This document shows, one piece after another, positions 35,820 through 47,600 of a stretch of 64,000 nt of DNA. The notes under the pieces are model-generated. The model did not search any database. It was not told the origin of the DNA and was given only the letters and a program-made list of their open reading frames with translations. Position 1 is the stretch's first letter. The number at the start of each line of letters is the position of its first letter. A program made the position numbers and the translations under genes. Source of the DNA: Symbiodinium microadriaticum (taxonomy: Eukaryota > Sar > Dinophyceae > Suessiales > Symbiodiniaceae); NCBI GenBank assembly GCA_001939145.1, contig LSRX01000500.1, forward strand, positions 279,883 to 343,882. The letters are read 5' to 3'.

Positions 35820-36530
35820 GCGTCCTTCAGAGGCCTGGCTGGCGAGAGCCGCCGAGGCCGCTCGCGCCGGCGATGTCTTGACTTGGTGTTTTCTTTCTGT
35901 AGATGGTTGCTCTCTTGTCACTCCTAACAGTGACGAAATCTCCTTCTCAGGAGCTTGACTTGAGCCTTAACCGTCGAGCAGGTCAGCATCATTCCAGAAC
36001 CAGACCTCGAGGCATCCGAGACCGACTGCGACTGAGGGGAGAGGGATGGACAGGGCCTGGGCTGGGCCTGTCTCCTTGGAACCAGTATTTCATTCACATG
36101 TCAGTGCTTTCATGTGAATTCAGCATGGCCTCAATTCACGCTTTATCGCCAATGCACAGGCCGCAAATCGGCGGAGGCGGGGCTGTGGGGACTCTCAACG
36201 CAACCCTCCGTGGCCTGTGGCAGAAGAGCGGAGTCGTGAACGGTCTCGTGAGGACAATACCATGATTATGAAACCTTCCAGCGCGACTCGCCACCAGCTT
36301 ACGAAGGTTCAGAGTTTCTATTGCAGGAACAAGCTTCTCCACCTGTCGGAAGCTACAAGAGAGCTGCATCTCCCACGTGTTTGCAGCACTTGCAGTGCAC
36401 TCCCAGCTGTTCACTGCAGGTTTCGAGGCCGGCCCATGCAAAAGTCAAAGGCGCCTGGCCACAGAAGAAGCGGAAGACCGCTATGCTTAATTTGTTTTCC
36501 ATGAGCCAGCATCTACAGCATTTGGTTTAG
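35820..36530 (+). CDS. Exon-like blocks of an unrecognised, proline/glutamine-rich protein
   Basis: Three blocks look coding: about 35815-35885 (KRPSEAWLARAAEAARAGDV, helical); about 35980-36032 (VSIIPEPDLEASETDCD, acidic); and about 36260-36370 (DYETFQRDSPPAYEGSEFLL then QEQASPPVGSYKRAASP). The third includes PPAY, the kind of short proline motif bound by WW domains. A following PQKKRKT (about 36459) could be a nuclear signal if that frame is used. Together they suggest a largely disordered regulatory protein. The joins are not established and no family is recognised. Confidence 0.3.
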
Positions 36531-36539
36531 GTGGCAACG

Positions 36540-39320
36540 TGCTCACACACACACACACACAAGTCGAACCGCCCGCTTTTGAAGCGTCTGATGAAGTGCT
36601 GGCTTGGAGTTGTGCTGTTCGCATGCATGTGCCCGAGCAATGGCGAGGCTGTTGTGCATGTTGTGCGCACAAGCCATGAGTAATTCAGTAGTTAGGCGTT
36701 GAGAACCTCCTGTGGAGGCCAGGCTTCGTCGATGAATCAGATGGAGCCAACTAGAGTAACTAGAGTTAAAACCGTCTCCTTCATGCCCGGACTCCACGTG
36801 GAGTGTTGCTGTCGTTTGCTTCGCAGGCTATTGCGACCGCTTAAATTGCGACACCGAGCCTTTGAGCAAGCAAGCCACATCCAGGATGAGCACGAGAGCA
36901 GATTTATGTCCAATGCGCATGTGAAATCTGCTTCTGCTAACTGCAGCATGTGGACTGGCTCCTGGCTTTGTTGCTGGCAAGGGGCCTGCACTGGGTTGAA
37001 ATGCAGCTGGAATTGCCCCTGCATGAACGGAGAGCTCAGAAACTTAGATCTACAGAACTTCGACACTGGGCTCCAGACTGCCCGAATTAGTGCACGGGCA
37101 TCCCTGCTAAGCTGGCCTCTGCAGCTGGTGGTGAGACCTGAAGATTCCCCGACACGAGCGCGATATTTCATCACAGCCAAGGGGCTGAAGCCAGGATGCC
37201 CGTCCTTGCTGCGACACAAATTCGTAGCTGGGTCATGCAAGTGAGCGCTAATGCAAGTAACAGAAGGTCGTGGTCCATCCCACGAGTGCAGGTGAAGGCA
37301 GCCCGGTTCAACGGCTGCGTAAAGCCTGCATAATTCAAACCACTTCGGTTTGATGTGAGGGTCTTGCACCGTGCGTGGCACAGCCGGGCAGGGTGTGGCC
37401 ACTGCCCACTCCGACCAATCAAAAACAGGATCAGAAAATTGGAATCACTCTTCGGGGGTCTTGACATTCTGGAGTCCCACCTGTTCTATCAAGTAAGCAT
37501 AGAAAGTAGATCTACCTTTTTCTGACCCTCTCCGGTATAACAAAGGAGGTTCAGTAGGCAAGCTGATGACGCTGCCAAGGACGAAAGCCTCTACAAGAGA
37601 GGCATGTTCCATTGCACAGGGCAAGCGCCAAAATCGCCAAGCCTGAGCTGCCTGGGCCTCGACCCGATCTGATTCTTGAACCACTTGCCCTGCAAACCTC
37701 CATGTCGTGGGGATTAGACAAGGTTTGTTGCACCCTCTCAGCCGGCTTCCCCTGTGCTCACAGAGCTGTGTTGCAGTCGCATCGAGAGGGACTTACGTCC
37801 TCATTCCGGGAAGGCCATATTTTATACAGACATGTCACCTCACGGGAGCTTACGAGAACTTCCTTCGACCTTGCAGACGTCTGCAGAACAAGCTTTTGCC
37901 GTCTCTCGTGTTCGGTGTCATTCATTCCGGCAACCCTTTTTCGTGAGTTGATGAGGATGGATTGCTTCGTCAGGGCTGCATGCTAGAACGACATAGCGCG
38001 GTCCATTCGCATCGCGAGAGCTTCCGAAGCCAAATCGAAGCAGTTCCGTCGGTTTCCAGCAGGGAAATGCGGCGATGGAAAAGCAAGCGGCTTGCATATC
38101 GGCGGACGGTGAGCATTCTGTCTGTCTGCATCAGAAGGGGGCCGCCTCCACAAGGTCTGATTGTTTTTTTTTTCGACTGAGGGCTTCTCCGAGGGCTTAT
38201 GAGAAAGGCTAAGCTAAGCTAGCTAGGCTTTACGCTTAGGGGCCCCCTAAGCAACAGCATGTGGCAGTTTGGGAACACAACCAGGCTTGTGACACCTTGC
38301 ACTGTAAACAACCAGGCCCAGAGATCCGTTTGCCTGCCTGCAATGGCTTCATCTTCTCGGCTCGGAAAGGCCCGAAGCAGCGATTCTGAAAGTCTGAAGC
38401 TTCCCAGCTTTCTTGCTTAGCCCGCATTTCTTGCGCGCAGCGGGAGGCATTGAAGCTGGCCAGCTTCGTTTGTGCCTGGCAGCTGGCAGAGCTCGTAGGC
38501 CGTGCAAGGGCTATGGAAAGTCGAAGACGGGTTTCCCGGCTCTTGGTGGACTGCCGCACAGGCACTGCCTTCACGTTGCGGCCGCCACAGTCGCCACAGG
38601 CCCTGGCTCAGCCAACAGCCTTTCTCGTATGTTGCCCGAAGAATGAAAAATGTCTATAAGATTTGGAGGGCATGTAAAGGACGGAAGGCCGTCCTTTCAA
38701 GTGTTCCCTCCTGACGGAGTTGGTTTGCCCTTCTGTGACGAGTCAACTGTCGCTGTCGCTGCCTTTTCTTGTTCGGGGGTTTTCGAGGATCGGAGGGTGG
38801 GAAGACAGAAAGTTAAGTTCTATATGCGGGACACATCAGAGGTGAGGCGCTCGATGAATTCTGTGTAGGTTGATCCATACAATAAGTCCGGCACCGTTTC
38901 CAGTGAGTGTGATGCAGCACAGGGCAGATGATGTTCAAGCTTCCCCTGAGAGCTGTCAACTCAATCGAAAGGCCCCCAAACTGAAGAAAGCGCTACAACA
39001 GGGTCTAATCTTGCTTCATTTGTACCAGCAGGGCCATACCACCGTCACGAGTCCATGGCAGCAAAACAGGAGTTTCCAGACCCAGCGCGTGTGGCAGAGC
39101 GGACACATCCGTTGTGCAGGCAACAGCGTTGCGAGCGACACTGATCGGTGAAGATGGCCAGGCGCCCGGGTAGGCCCAACTGAGAAGCATGTGGAGCCTC
39201 CCTGGCAAGAGCTGGCAGCTATCGCTCTAGCTGTAGCTAAGGCAGTCGTTTGATATCTTGATCAAAGCAGCCCTAAGGCTCTACATTCGAGCGACTCACG
39301 ACAAGCAAAACGCCCCAGGC
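36540..39320. other. Stretch without a supported gene
   Basis: Long overlapping frames occur here on both strands (a 181-codon + frame at 36699-37244 against a 221-codon - frame), but neither has convincing protein texture. A GGATAGG-poor, unremarkable intron-like text fills the rest. A T-run at 38163-38172 precedes no recognisable gene end. Confidence 0.35.
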
Positions 39321-39324
39321 CTGA

Positions 39325-39588
39325 TTGCTTCTGAGTCGTCTTTTCATCCTTCACTTACAGCGATGCGCACTACCCGGGCTGTCAGGCCAACAGGAGCCCG
39401 CGACAGGCACCAAAGGAGCAGGACCGGACCGACAGAATGAAGACAGTGACGGCGATGTTGCTGGTGGCGGTGTTGATGACGACCCTGATCAGGACCTCGT
39501 CTTCCCCTCATCAATCATCATTACCATTATCATTGTCATTATCTTTCCCGTCAGCAGCATCATCATGAACACGCTTGTAGCGAATTAA
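39325..39588 (+). CDS. Small acidic ORF with a hydrophobic C-terminal tail (weak)
   Basis: The frame ends with an acidic stretch (NEDSDGDVAGGGVDDDPDQD) followed by a run of about 20 isoleucine/valine-rich residues (SIIITIIIVIIFPVSSIIMN) and a stop, the layout of a tail-anchored protein. The hydrophobic run is encoded by a loose ATC/ATT repeat, so it may be only a microsatellite that happens to be open. Confidence 0.2.
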   Translation: MLLSRLFILHLQRCALPGLSGQQEPATGTKGAGPDRQNEDSDGDVAGGGVDDDPDQDLVFPSSIIITIIIVIIFPVSSIIMNTLVAN

Positions 39589-39932
39589 ACAAAAAAGCAG
39601 TCATAACATGTCGCGGTATCATGTTATCTGGCAGCCTGAGTTCTGCTCCTCGCGATTTGGAGCATGCTAGCCGCTTTGTCTGTATCATTTCGCACGGCAA
39701 GGTTCCAGGCTGCCTGCCAGCAAGCACAAGATCAAGCCGTGCTGTTTATGAAAGATCGATTAGCAGCTGCAGTGTCCAATGTTGGAAGACTCCCGGCAAA
39801 TCCGTATCTGGTCTTGAACCCACCTCTCGCACGGAGATTTGCAGGAAGAGCCCATCGGGCAAGACTGGTATGCCTGTGCCCCGCCGACATCGCACAGAAC
39901 CTTGTAGATTGTGGCTTGCAGCCTTTATTCAG

Positions 39933-41661
39933 GTCGGCACCATCAAGTCGTACTTTCCAGAGCAAGGCCTTTTCGGTTATGGCAGGCACATGTGGAAGGC
40001 AAACCTTGGCCAGGCTTCGGGTTCATCGAGTGCCCGGAGCTCTTTGAGTTGCACCAGGTCGGAGACGACGGAAATGCGCAGTGAAACTCTGTCACGCACA
40101 GCTGCGAGGCGGATGTGTTCCTGCACAAGAACCAGGTGGGGACGTGCTTGCGAAGAGTTCTCTGGCTCAATGCGAAGCTCCTTTGTTAGGTGGACCAGCA
40201 CTTGGGGCCCCGGCCTTGGTCAAAGCTAAAGTTGGACCAAGTCACGACGTTCGCTCTGAGGAAGAGAGCTTTCCCAGGCCGGGGCAGTGATGGCATGCGG
40301 AAATGCAAGACCGGCTCTGTGTGTTTTGGTCAGCTTTGCCATTCTGCGATTTGACTTGCGCCTTTCAGGAGACAAGGTCAAGTTCTTAGTCGGCATGAAC
40401 AAGGCAAGGTACTGACGACAAATTCAGGGCGGCAAGGCACCAAGGCAGTGCGCAATGCACAGGCGAAAAAGCCCCAGGCCAGAAACGCTGCGCACCCGGC
40501 CTGCCTGTTTTTGCTTGTCATACATGGAGCGATTGCATGCAAGCCGGGGAGGATAGCAGGATTTCGTGATTTCCACGAGGTTGCCCGTTTTGTCGGCGAA
40601 TCCGCTGACACAGGGTCACCTCCTCACACCTAGGCGTTTGCGTTAAGGTTGCTAGATCCTGCTGGATGAAGGCAAACTGCCTCAAGCATCTGCCATCATC
40701 GACCTTCTTGCTCTGCTGAGGTCTTGGGTGGATGGCAACAAGACGTATGTTGTCGGCTTAAGTCCCCGACATCTAGCACCGACGTGTAGATTTGGTCAGC
40801 GGGCTATGCAAGTAAGACGCACTCGATAGTGCAAAAGGGGATGCCGGCTCAATGTCTGTCTTCCAACGATGCTGCTTCTACCTCTGCCATGTTGGGCTTT
40901 CTGTGAGGTTGGCCGTGTGGACAAGTACTGGCCTGCGAAGGGCTACGGCTTCATCGCCTCTTGTCTAACGCTTGCGTGTTCATGAGCTGGCCAAGAGCGG
41001 ATGACATCCTTTAAGCACAAGCCGTGAAGCCGCGACGACTGATCGTGCACAGCGCCAGGCGTGCCTGTTGAAGTAGCACAGCCCTACACGCGCACAACTT
41101 GCGCAAGTGACAACAGCCCGAACCAGATTGCTGGCACACGGTGCAAAATGCTAAGCCAGCCTGCGCACACCAGCAGAAATGGCCGGCTTGCCCACCCAAG
41201 GCCTGCGAGGAGACCAGAGGCATTTTCCAGAGCACGAGACTCAGGACACATGCCAGCTTCATGTCGAGTTTTCGGAACGGATTTGATGGTATGATGTGCA
41301 TGGACTGCACGGGCAAACAATTCGCGGCGCTGACATGGAAGAGCGAGAAGTACCTGCTTTCACCTACATCCAGATACAGCCCGCTGACACTGCAGATGTT
41401 CGCGAGCACACCACATTGCTTGTGCTATTGATCTTGCTGGGCAATTGCTGGTGGCACTGCCGAGTAGCTGAAATTTGAAAAGGCTCTTTTCCACAGCCTA
41501 GGCAATGAGTCAGGTCGCGCCTTGTAGCAGCGATAGATGTTCACGAGCTGCGGGCTGGTCCCCAAAACGAATCCACGCAGGCACTACAGGCACGAAGCTG
41601 CGAATCTTCTCCACATTTGGGCTCCCGTGATTGAGGCGATGTCTTCCTGCACAAGAACCAA
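39933..41661 (+). CDS. Protein with two cold-shock (CSD) domains, split over small exons
   Basis: Cold-shock domains are five-stranded barrels that bind single-stranded RNA or DNA. First domain: exons 39933-39966 (VGTIKSYFPEQ), 40014-40057 (GFGFIECPELFELHQ, an RNP1-like strand), 40109-40135 (ADVFLHKNQ, RNP2-like), 40369-40403 (GDKVKFLVGMNK; the join before it lacks one base and may hide a tiny exon) and 40463-~40489 (AKKPQARNA, the last strand). Second domain: 40908-~40962 (VGRVDKYWPAKGYGFIAS) and 41636-41661 (GDVFLHKNQ), with its middle exon not located. Donors are GC or GT and acceptors AG followed by G. Both domains keep DVFLHKNQ on a separate exon. Full gene ends are not known. The role is probably post-transcriptional control, inferred from the domain only. 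Confidence 0.7.
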
Positions 41662-41664
41662 GCT

Positions 41665-43920
41665 GAGGACACTGCCGTACCTTGTGCTCTTCAGCCTTGA
41701 CGTAGGTGATACAGGGCGAGAACTGCTTTAGTGCTGCGGGTTTGTGTTGCGACTGGAGACGCTGACCGAGCGGCCTTGCTTCCAGGCGTGGCATAGATCC
41801 ACAGAGAATCACGGACCCACACAAGCCAAGAAAACTAACCGAGGCAAAGCCAATGGAACATTTGTTCCGAGAGCTCTCCATACCCGTACTTGAGTGATGT
41901 TGGCTGAGTTCCAAGAGCTTGTTGGTCGGATTCTGGCCCTACAATGTGCGAGCCTGTTAAAATAATCCTTGGCCAAGCTTCAATTGGAGGAAGCCAATCT
42001 CCAGAGAATGCATCTGGTGACCTTTTCTGTGGAGGCCTTGAGAACTTGAGGTTCAGTCATGAGTGGGAGCTTCGGATTAGTTAGGCTGCGTTTGCTACGC
42101 CCCGCCAGATCAACAGCAAGGGCAGGCCACAAGCCAGAAATGCTGGCTCCCCAAGACATTCTGCTCCGAAAGGCTGAGAGAAGGGTGATGGCAACATGAA
42201 GCTACCTAATTGAACAAGGTCGAGCGTGTCTCGGCGCCTTCCTATGCCAGCAACGTGTCTGCAAGCTTCCCTCCGGTAGCATCACGAGTGGATAAGGTGA
42301 CTTCCGCTAGTCAAAGTTGCAAGACATCGCAGGTCGGGAGCCCTCCGCACCAGCAGAGGCCTTGCGAGTGCCACGTGTTTCGGCTCGGTGCAGTAGCTCC
42401 GTGACACTCGCTTCGTGAGGCGGACGTTCAGATGGAAGATGCGTGAATGCTGCCGGACAGTGTAGCAACAACCCGCCGGCCACAAAAGCAGAAAGTCAAA
42501 TAAGACTGCTGCATTCGGATACTCAACTGCAGTGCTGGCGGTCGGAAGGGGGCAAGTTGTCTAAGACAGGCATGCTCTCAATGAGGGACTGCCGAAACCC
42601 AGTTTTCGCTCTCGGCTTGTATACTGGTGATGAGCCCAGGCCCAATGCCAGTTCCAGCCTGCCCGCTCTGCGAGCCAGTCGTAGGGAGGCAAGTAGCTGG
42701 GCTTGGCCGTGGCTCAGTTTTGCCCACGCAAGACGAGGAGGCATCAGCACATGACTACTCGAATCAGCAAGCTTGAAAGCCGTTGCCTCGTGCATCTACG
42801 CCACACCATTCAGGAGCTCTTTGAGGGCCCTAAACCCAAGAAGGCCCAAGACTAGAAGAAGTAACTGGATCCTCAGAACTACTACGTCACCAGGCCCTGG
42901 GCAACAGTTTCACTGCAGATGCTGGCAGATGCTTCGGATTTCGGGACGACTTCGAAGTTCCAGCGACCCTGACCCTGCCGCCGTCAGTTCTTGCCTGACT
43001 GTTGGGAGGGGTTCCGCCATGGCGCCGGAGCTTGTGGCAGAAGCCAAAGGCTCCGAGGTCTCCAGGAGCGAGGACTTTGAGGCGCTCTGTACGAAGCGAC
43101 GAAGTTGCGTGTTTCGTGCTATGTAGCTTGCAGCAGCTTGCATCTGGCAGGCCTTCTTGTCGAAAGAGCTGGCACAACTGCACTCGCGCCTGCTGAGCGC
43201 CCATGTATCTTGGTGCATGTTGTTGATTGGATCCCTTGAGTGGCAGCTTGGCAGTCGACTTGAAGGAACCGTCCACTATTCAGGCTCCGAATTTCTAAAA
43301 GACGGACTGGCGTCCATCGCACCGATTGAAAAGCTTCCGGTCACAGCTTTATCCTTCAAGCCAGAAGGTTCCGGAATAGCAGAGTAACATGATTTAAGAA
43401 AATTGCGACCAGAACCCACAAGCAGTGACAAGGTGGGTGCACTGATGCCAACAGCTGACAGGTCGCCGTGTCTGATGTCAACTGAGGAGTCGCTGACACT
43501 TGTCTCGCCCTCCACACGGAAACAAAGCGGGGAAAGCGAAATTGAACAGACTCTTGGCACGAAGTCAGACGTTCGACAGGCCGTGTTGTCACAGTGTGCC
43601 TAATATTAAACCGCGTACTGGGAGATGCCACTGAAGCATTCGAGTCGTTTTCGATAGGGGACCACGACACACCGACGCAAGACAGCGAACCCTGTAACCC
43701 CTGTCATGTTTCGAGGGCTGTGGAGAAAAGCTTCTGCAAGGACCTTCTGCCAGCTGCGGGCCTTGGCCACACCAACCACGGCTGCCGCAGAGGAGTTGCA
43801 GCAGCAAAGAACAGGCTTGTGAGCCACAGCGGCAGTGGGCTGGTGCCACTTCAGGATGCCCATCTTGCGCCCGCAATGCCCCCTCCACTATTGGAGGACA
43901 TGTCTGAGCCCTGCCTGCAG
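41665..43920. other. Stretch without a supported gene
   Basis: It may hold further exons of the cold-shock gene (for example the polar text NKVERVSAPSYASNVSASFP at about 42210-42290), but nothing diagnostic was found. Frames on the two strands at 42.8-43.3 kb cancel each other out. Confidence 0.35.
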
Positions 43921-43925
43921 TTTGG

Positions 43926-44137
43926 AAGGGCTGGAGATATCCTCTGCTTCTGCCACTGCTTCCCAGGACCCAACAGAGGAAGATGCTTTGCCCGAGTGGG
44001 CACTGTCCCGATGGCAGAATATTGTCGAAAAGCTCCGAGCCAGCCCTTCGCCTTTCTCGTATTTGTGGGAGTCTTCGCATTTGGTGCTGCTGCTTGTTGT
44101 GCCCGTGTTGGCAGCTGCTGGCCTCTCAGCCGCTTAA
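43926..44137 (+). CDS. Possible N-terminal exon of the CNG-like channel or of a separate protein
   Basis: The text DPTEEDALPEWALSRWQNIV, EKLRASPSPFSYLWESSHLV and LLLVVPVLAAAGLSAA has a helix followed by a hydrophobic segment, and ends in a stop. It is more protein-like than the 263-codon frame that overlaps it (43594-44385). It lies about 480 bases before the first well-supported exon of the channel, on the same strand. The link is not shown by splice phase. Confidence 0.3.
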
Positions 44138-44617
44138 GGATGGGAAGCAGAAGAGCCTCAAAGTCCGCGCAGCTGCACGGGGAGACACTCGCGAATGAGG
44201 CCCCGGCCTCATTCGCACTCGCAGAGCGGCAAACTGGAAGAACCATGCAGCCACTGCAGCCACTGCATGTATGTTTCGGACAGCCAGACGAGCTCTTGGA
44301 TGTCAGGGTGACTTGGCGACTCCAGGGTGAGTCAACGCTGTGGGACGTAACTTGGATAGCTAGAACTGGTCAGTGCTTCTTGTGACAGTATGCCCGCAGC
44401 ATCCCGCAGCTATGCAGCAGAGTAGAGAACCTTCATTGCAGCTGAACGTCAATCGATGCATACAGGTTATGCAACTGCCTGAGTAATTGTGTTGCTCTCA
44501 GTTCTGAGGCATACTCGAAACAAGGTGGGAACGCTTCGGAAACGCCTCTGTTTGTGTTGCATGTCGTGTGCCTCCGCGGGAGACGACTTTGTGTCCATCT
44601 TTTCTGGCGCTGTGTAG

Positions 44618-47600
44618 GCTCCATCGACTTCAATGGCATCCTCGGCAAGGAGAAGGGCGACTCCAATCCCGACTTGCACGAGGTGTGGCACAGGCACTTT
44701 TACCAAGGTCCTTGAGAAGAGCAAACACTGCAGGTGATTGTCAAAACAAGCACCGGCTGCAGTGCTTGCCTGGCATGTTTGGTCCTACACCCGTATGGCT
44801 GGCCGAAGCTCTTCGGCTGCAGTCAGGTCTGAAATCTTCAGCCAGTCCTGAATTGGAAGCGAATTCCACGAAGGTTTACGTGGAGCATCATCCTACTGCT
44901 GGCAGTGCTTTGGGATGCTGTGACGATCCCGCTGCAGCTGTTTGACCTCGGGGCCTTCTCAGCTACGCTCGACGCCGTCAACACAGCGACCATATTTTTC
45001 TGGTTGATCCTCTTCCACTAGCATTGTAGCTTTGGGCGCCCCTAAACTGTTTTGCTTCCGGCACCCGTAAAAAGATTCTGCGACGCGACACTCCAACGTA
45101 GAGCATGCAAAAACGCAGTGTCAAGCAATATGCAAACTGCACAGGCACAAGCGCGCACACACACACACACAAGCACTGTGTACATCGCCTGCGGTTATGT
45201 GGAAGCTTCAAGGCTAGCGGATATTCCGGTCAGCTGCTTCACCGCTGTCGACAGCGACGGCCTCCTGGACTTCCGGCCGCGCTCGTGCATTCGGGACTAC
45301 ACGAGGCCCTCAAGGCTTGAGGACATTACAAAGGCATCAAAGTAGTACAGTGGCAGAAGCAGCAGTGATTCGTGTTTTCTGTGAGTTGTAGAGAGAGGTT
45401 AGACAGATGCAGTGTCCTGCAGTCCTAAATCAATGCGACAAGGAGCCCAGTGTGCCGGGGAAGACAGACAGTGTGGGCTTCGAATCTGTCAGCCTTGCCA
45501 ACGTCATACATCCATTTGGTCATCATGTCCCACACCCCCAGAGGGAAAGGTCGCTGTACCTTGTCTCAAAGATGCCAGGGGCTGGTGTTTGCCCGACGTG
45601 CTCATGGTTGTGGGAATCTTGTCTCGAGACTCTCGCAGTGGTTCAAGGAACTCGCAAGCTTGCAATCGGTCATGTGCATAGCGAGGAGATGGGATTGTGT
45701 CCATCGAGTCTTAGCTGAAATCAGAGCATCTGAGCCTTTCCAGCCAGTCGTGCAAGAGCAGGTTGGCGCCAACAGTGTTGCGGCTGCAGCTGGGACCCAG
45801 CCGCTTGGCTCTGTAAGGTGGTGTGCGTCACTCACCGCCTCAGCAGGGGGTCCGAACAGTCACAGTTGGAAAGCATGAGCTGCAGTCACCACGTCGGCAA
45901 ACCTGTCCTCCCGTCCATGGGCCTAGAGCCGTGGTCCGTGCCACTACAAGCAGCTTTCGTGCTGATCTCTCCGGTGCTGTTGCAATGCGAAGCGGTCACC
46001 TACATGACTGCTGTGCCCCGCTCTGGTAGCACCACAAGGAAAAGCTTAGCTCAAAACTCGCGAACCAGGGGTCTTCGCGTCTCGCGGCTCATTCGTCTCT
46101 CTCGATTGGTGCGGCTGGTGCGGCTCTACAAAGCTTCAGCGGCTCGGCATGAGGGGAACCCTCGAGCAGATGTGTTTGTGGCATTCAGAATTCAGTTCTC
46201 CATGCTCCGGCAAATCCCTATGCCCAGCTTCAGGCTACGGTCGAGTCATTGGTCGACTACGTGCGTTCTCCACTGATCGTGGTGTTGAGCCCAAGCTGCA
46301 ACCTCATTGAACGAAGGCAAGTCAGGCAATGTGAGGCCGTCTATCTCAAGAAGGACAGAAATCGTACTGTGTCCTGTCCTTACACCAGCGCAAGTCAGGA
46401 TTGGCCTGGCCAAGCTGATCTTGTTCATTCTCTTTGCAGCATGGCCGCGGTTCGTGGTAGCTGTCGGCAGTTTGGTGAGATCCTGCACATTCACTGGCAT
46501 CAGGTGAATCACTACATCGCCTGCGCATCTCGGCTAAGTGGCCATTGTTCCACATCGTTTCGCCCAAGTTGGCATGGCTGCAGAGAGACAGACGCTGCTT
46601 GTGCAGCTTATAGACTTCTTTGCATGCCTCGCTCGAGCGGTTCCGTCCCCCGTTGCCACAATCAGAAAAGCTAAGCCACGTCTTTTGTCTGTGGCGATTT
46701 TGCATGGACCAGCGTGCACTGGACCTCGCGCACCTGGAGCCCCAACCCGACGTTCCAGCAATTCAGCTAGCTTGTGATCCGACGCTGCTGGTAGGGGACT
46801 GTCTTCAAGCTGGCTGAACCTTGCGCCCAGGCTTGGTGTGCGATGGCCTATTTTAGCCACCTCTCTGAAGCAGCCATTGCTTTTTTGCGCGTATCAATCT
46901 GGTTAAGTGTTCGAGTGTTTTGGATGGATCTTGCCGTGGTTTCACATGCAAGCTGCAAGCTTGACTTGTGGCTGCGAGCTGTTTCGGTTGGATGAGGACA
47001 CTTGCTTTGACTTCGAGAGCTTTGCGCATTGGCTCAAAGATTGGGACTGCATGGTGCGATTTGGACTACACTAGTCCGAGGTGACGGCAGCCCTACATGG
47101 GCAGACGGCCACGTGAAATCTCCAGATGACTTCCGTGAGCTCTATGCATCTCGACTCCAGCTGCTGCACGCACTCATGTGAACCAAGCCAACGTCTTCGG
47201 CACGTGGGCAAGAGTTCCAGTCAAGATTCCTGACTCGTTTAAGCCGTGCAAAGAGTGCATGAAGCTGGTTTTCCGCAGGCTTTGTCTTTACACTGGAGCT
47301 TGACACAGTTCACGCCATCCACCCAGGAGTTTCGAAACTGAGATGCAGGGTTGGAATGCACTGCTGACAGGGCAGACGGCAGACCCTGCAACAGTCACGC
47401 TGCTTCTTCCTCCATTATCAGTGTTTGTCAACGTCTTTCCATGTACAAACCTTCTCGTATATGCGCTTGGAGGATATTGGGCCGTCCAACATCGGCGAGC
47501 GCGTCTTCGCAGCAGGTGTGGTGATTTTTGCCTTGATCGCATCTCGGCATTGAGCGACGAACTGTTCGAAATGTTTCTTGGTTTTGCAGGGCGCCTTTTC

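Noticed and set aside
36737-37402. 221-codon minus-strand frame
   Set aside because: No recognisable motif and opposed by a + frame of similar length; probably chance openness in stop-poor DNA.
44433-44724. Minus-strand frames over the first channel exon
   Set aside because: They are shadows of the + strand exon at 44618-44707, which is supported by splice phase to S1.
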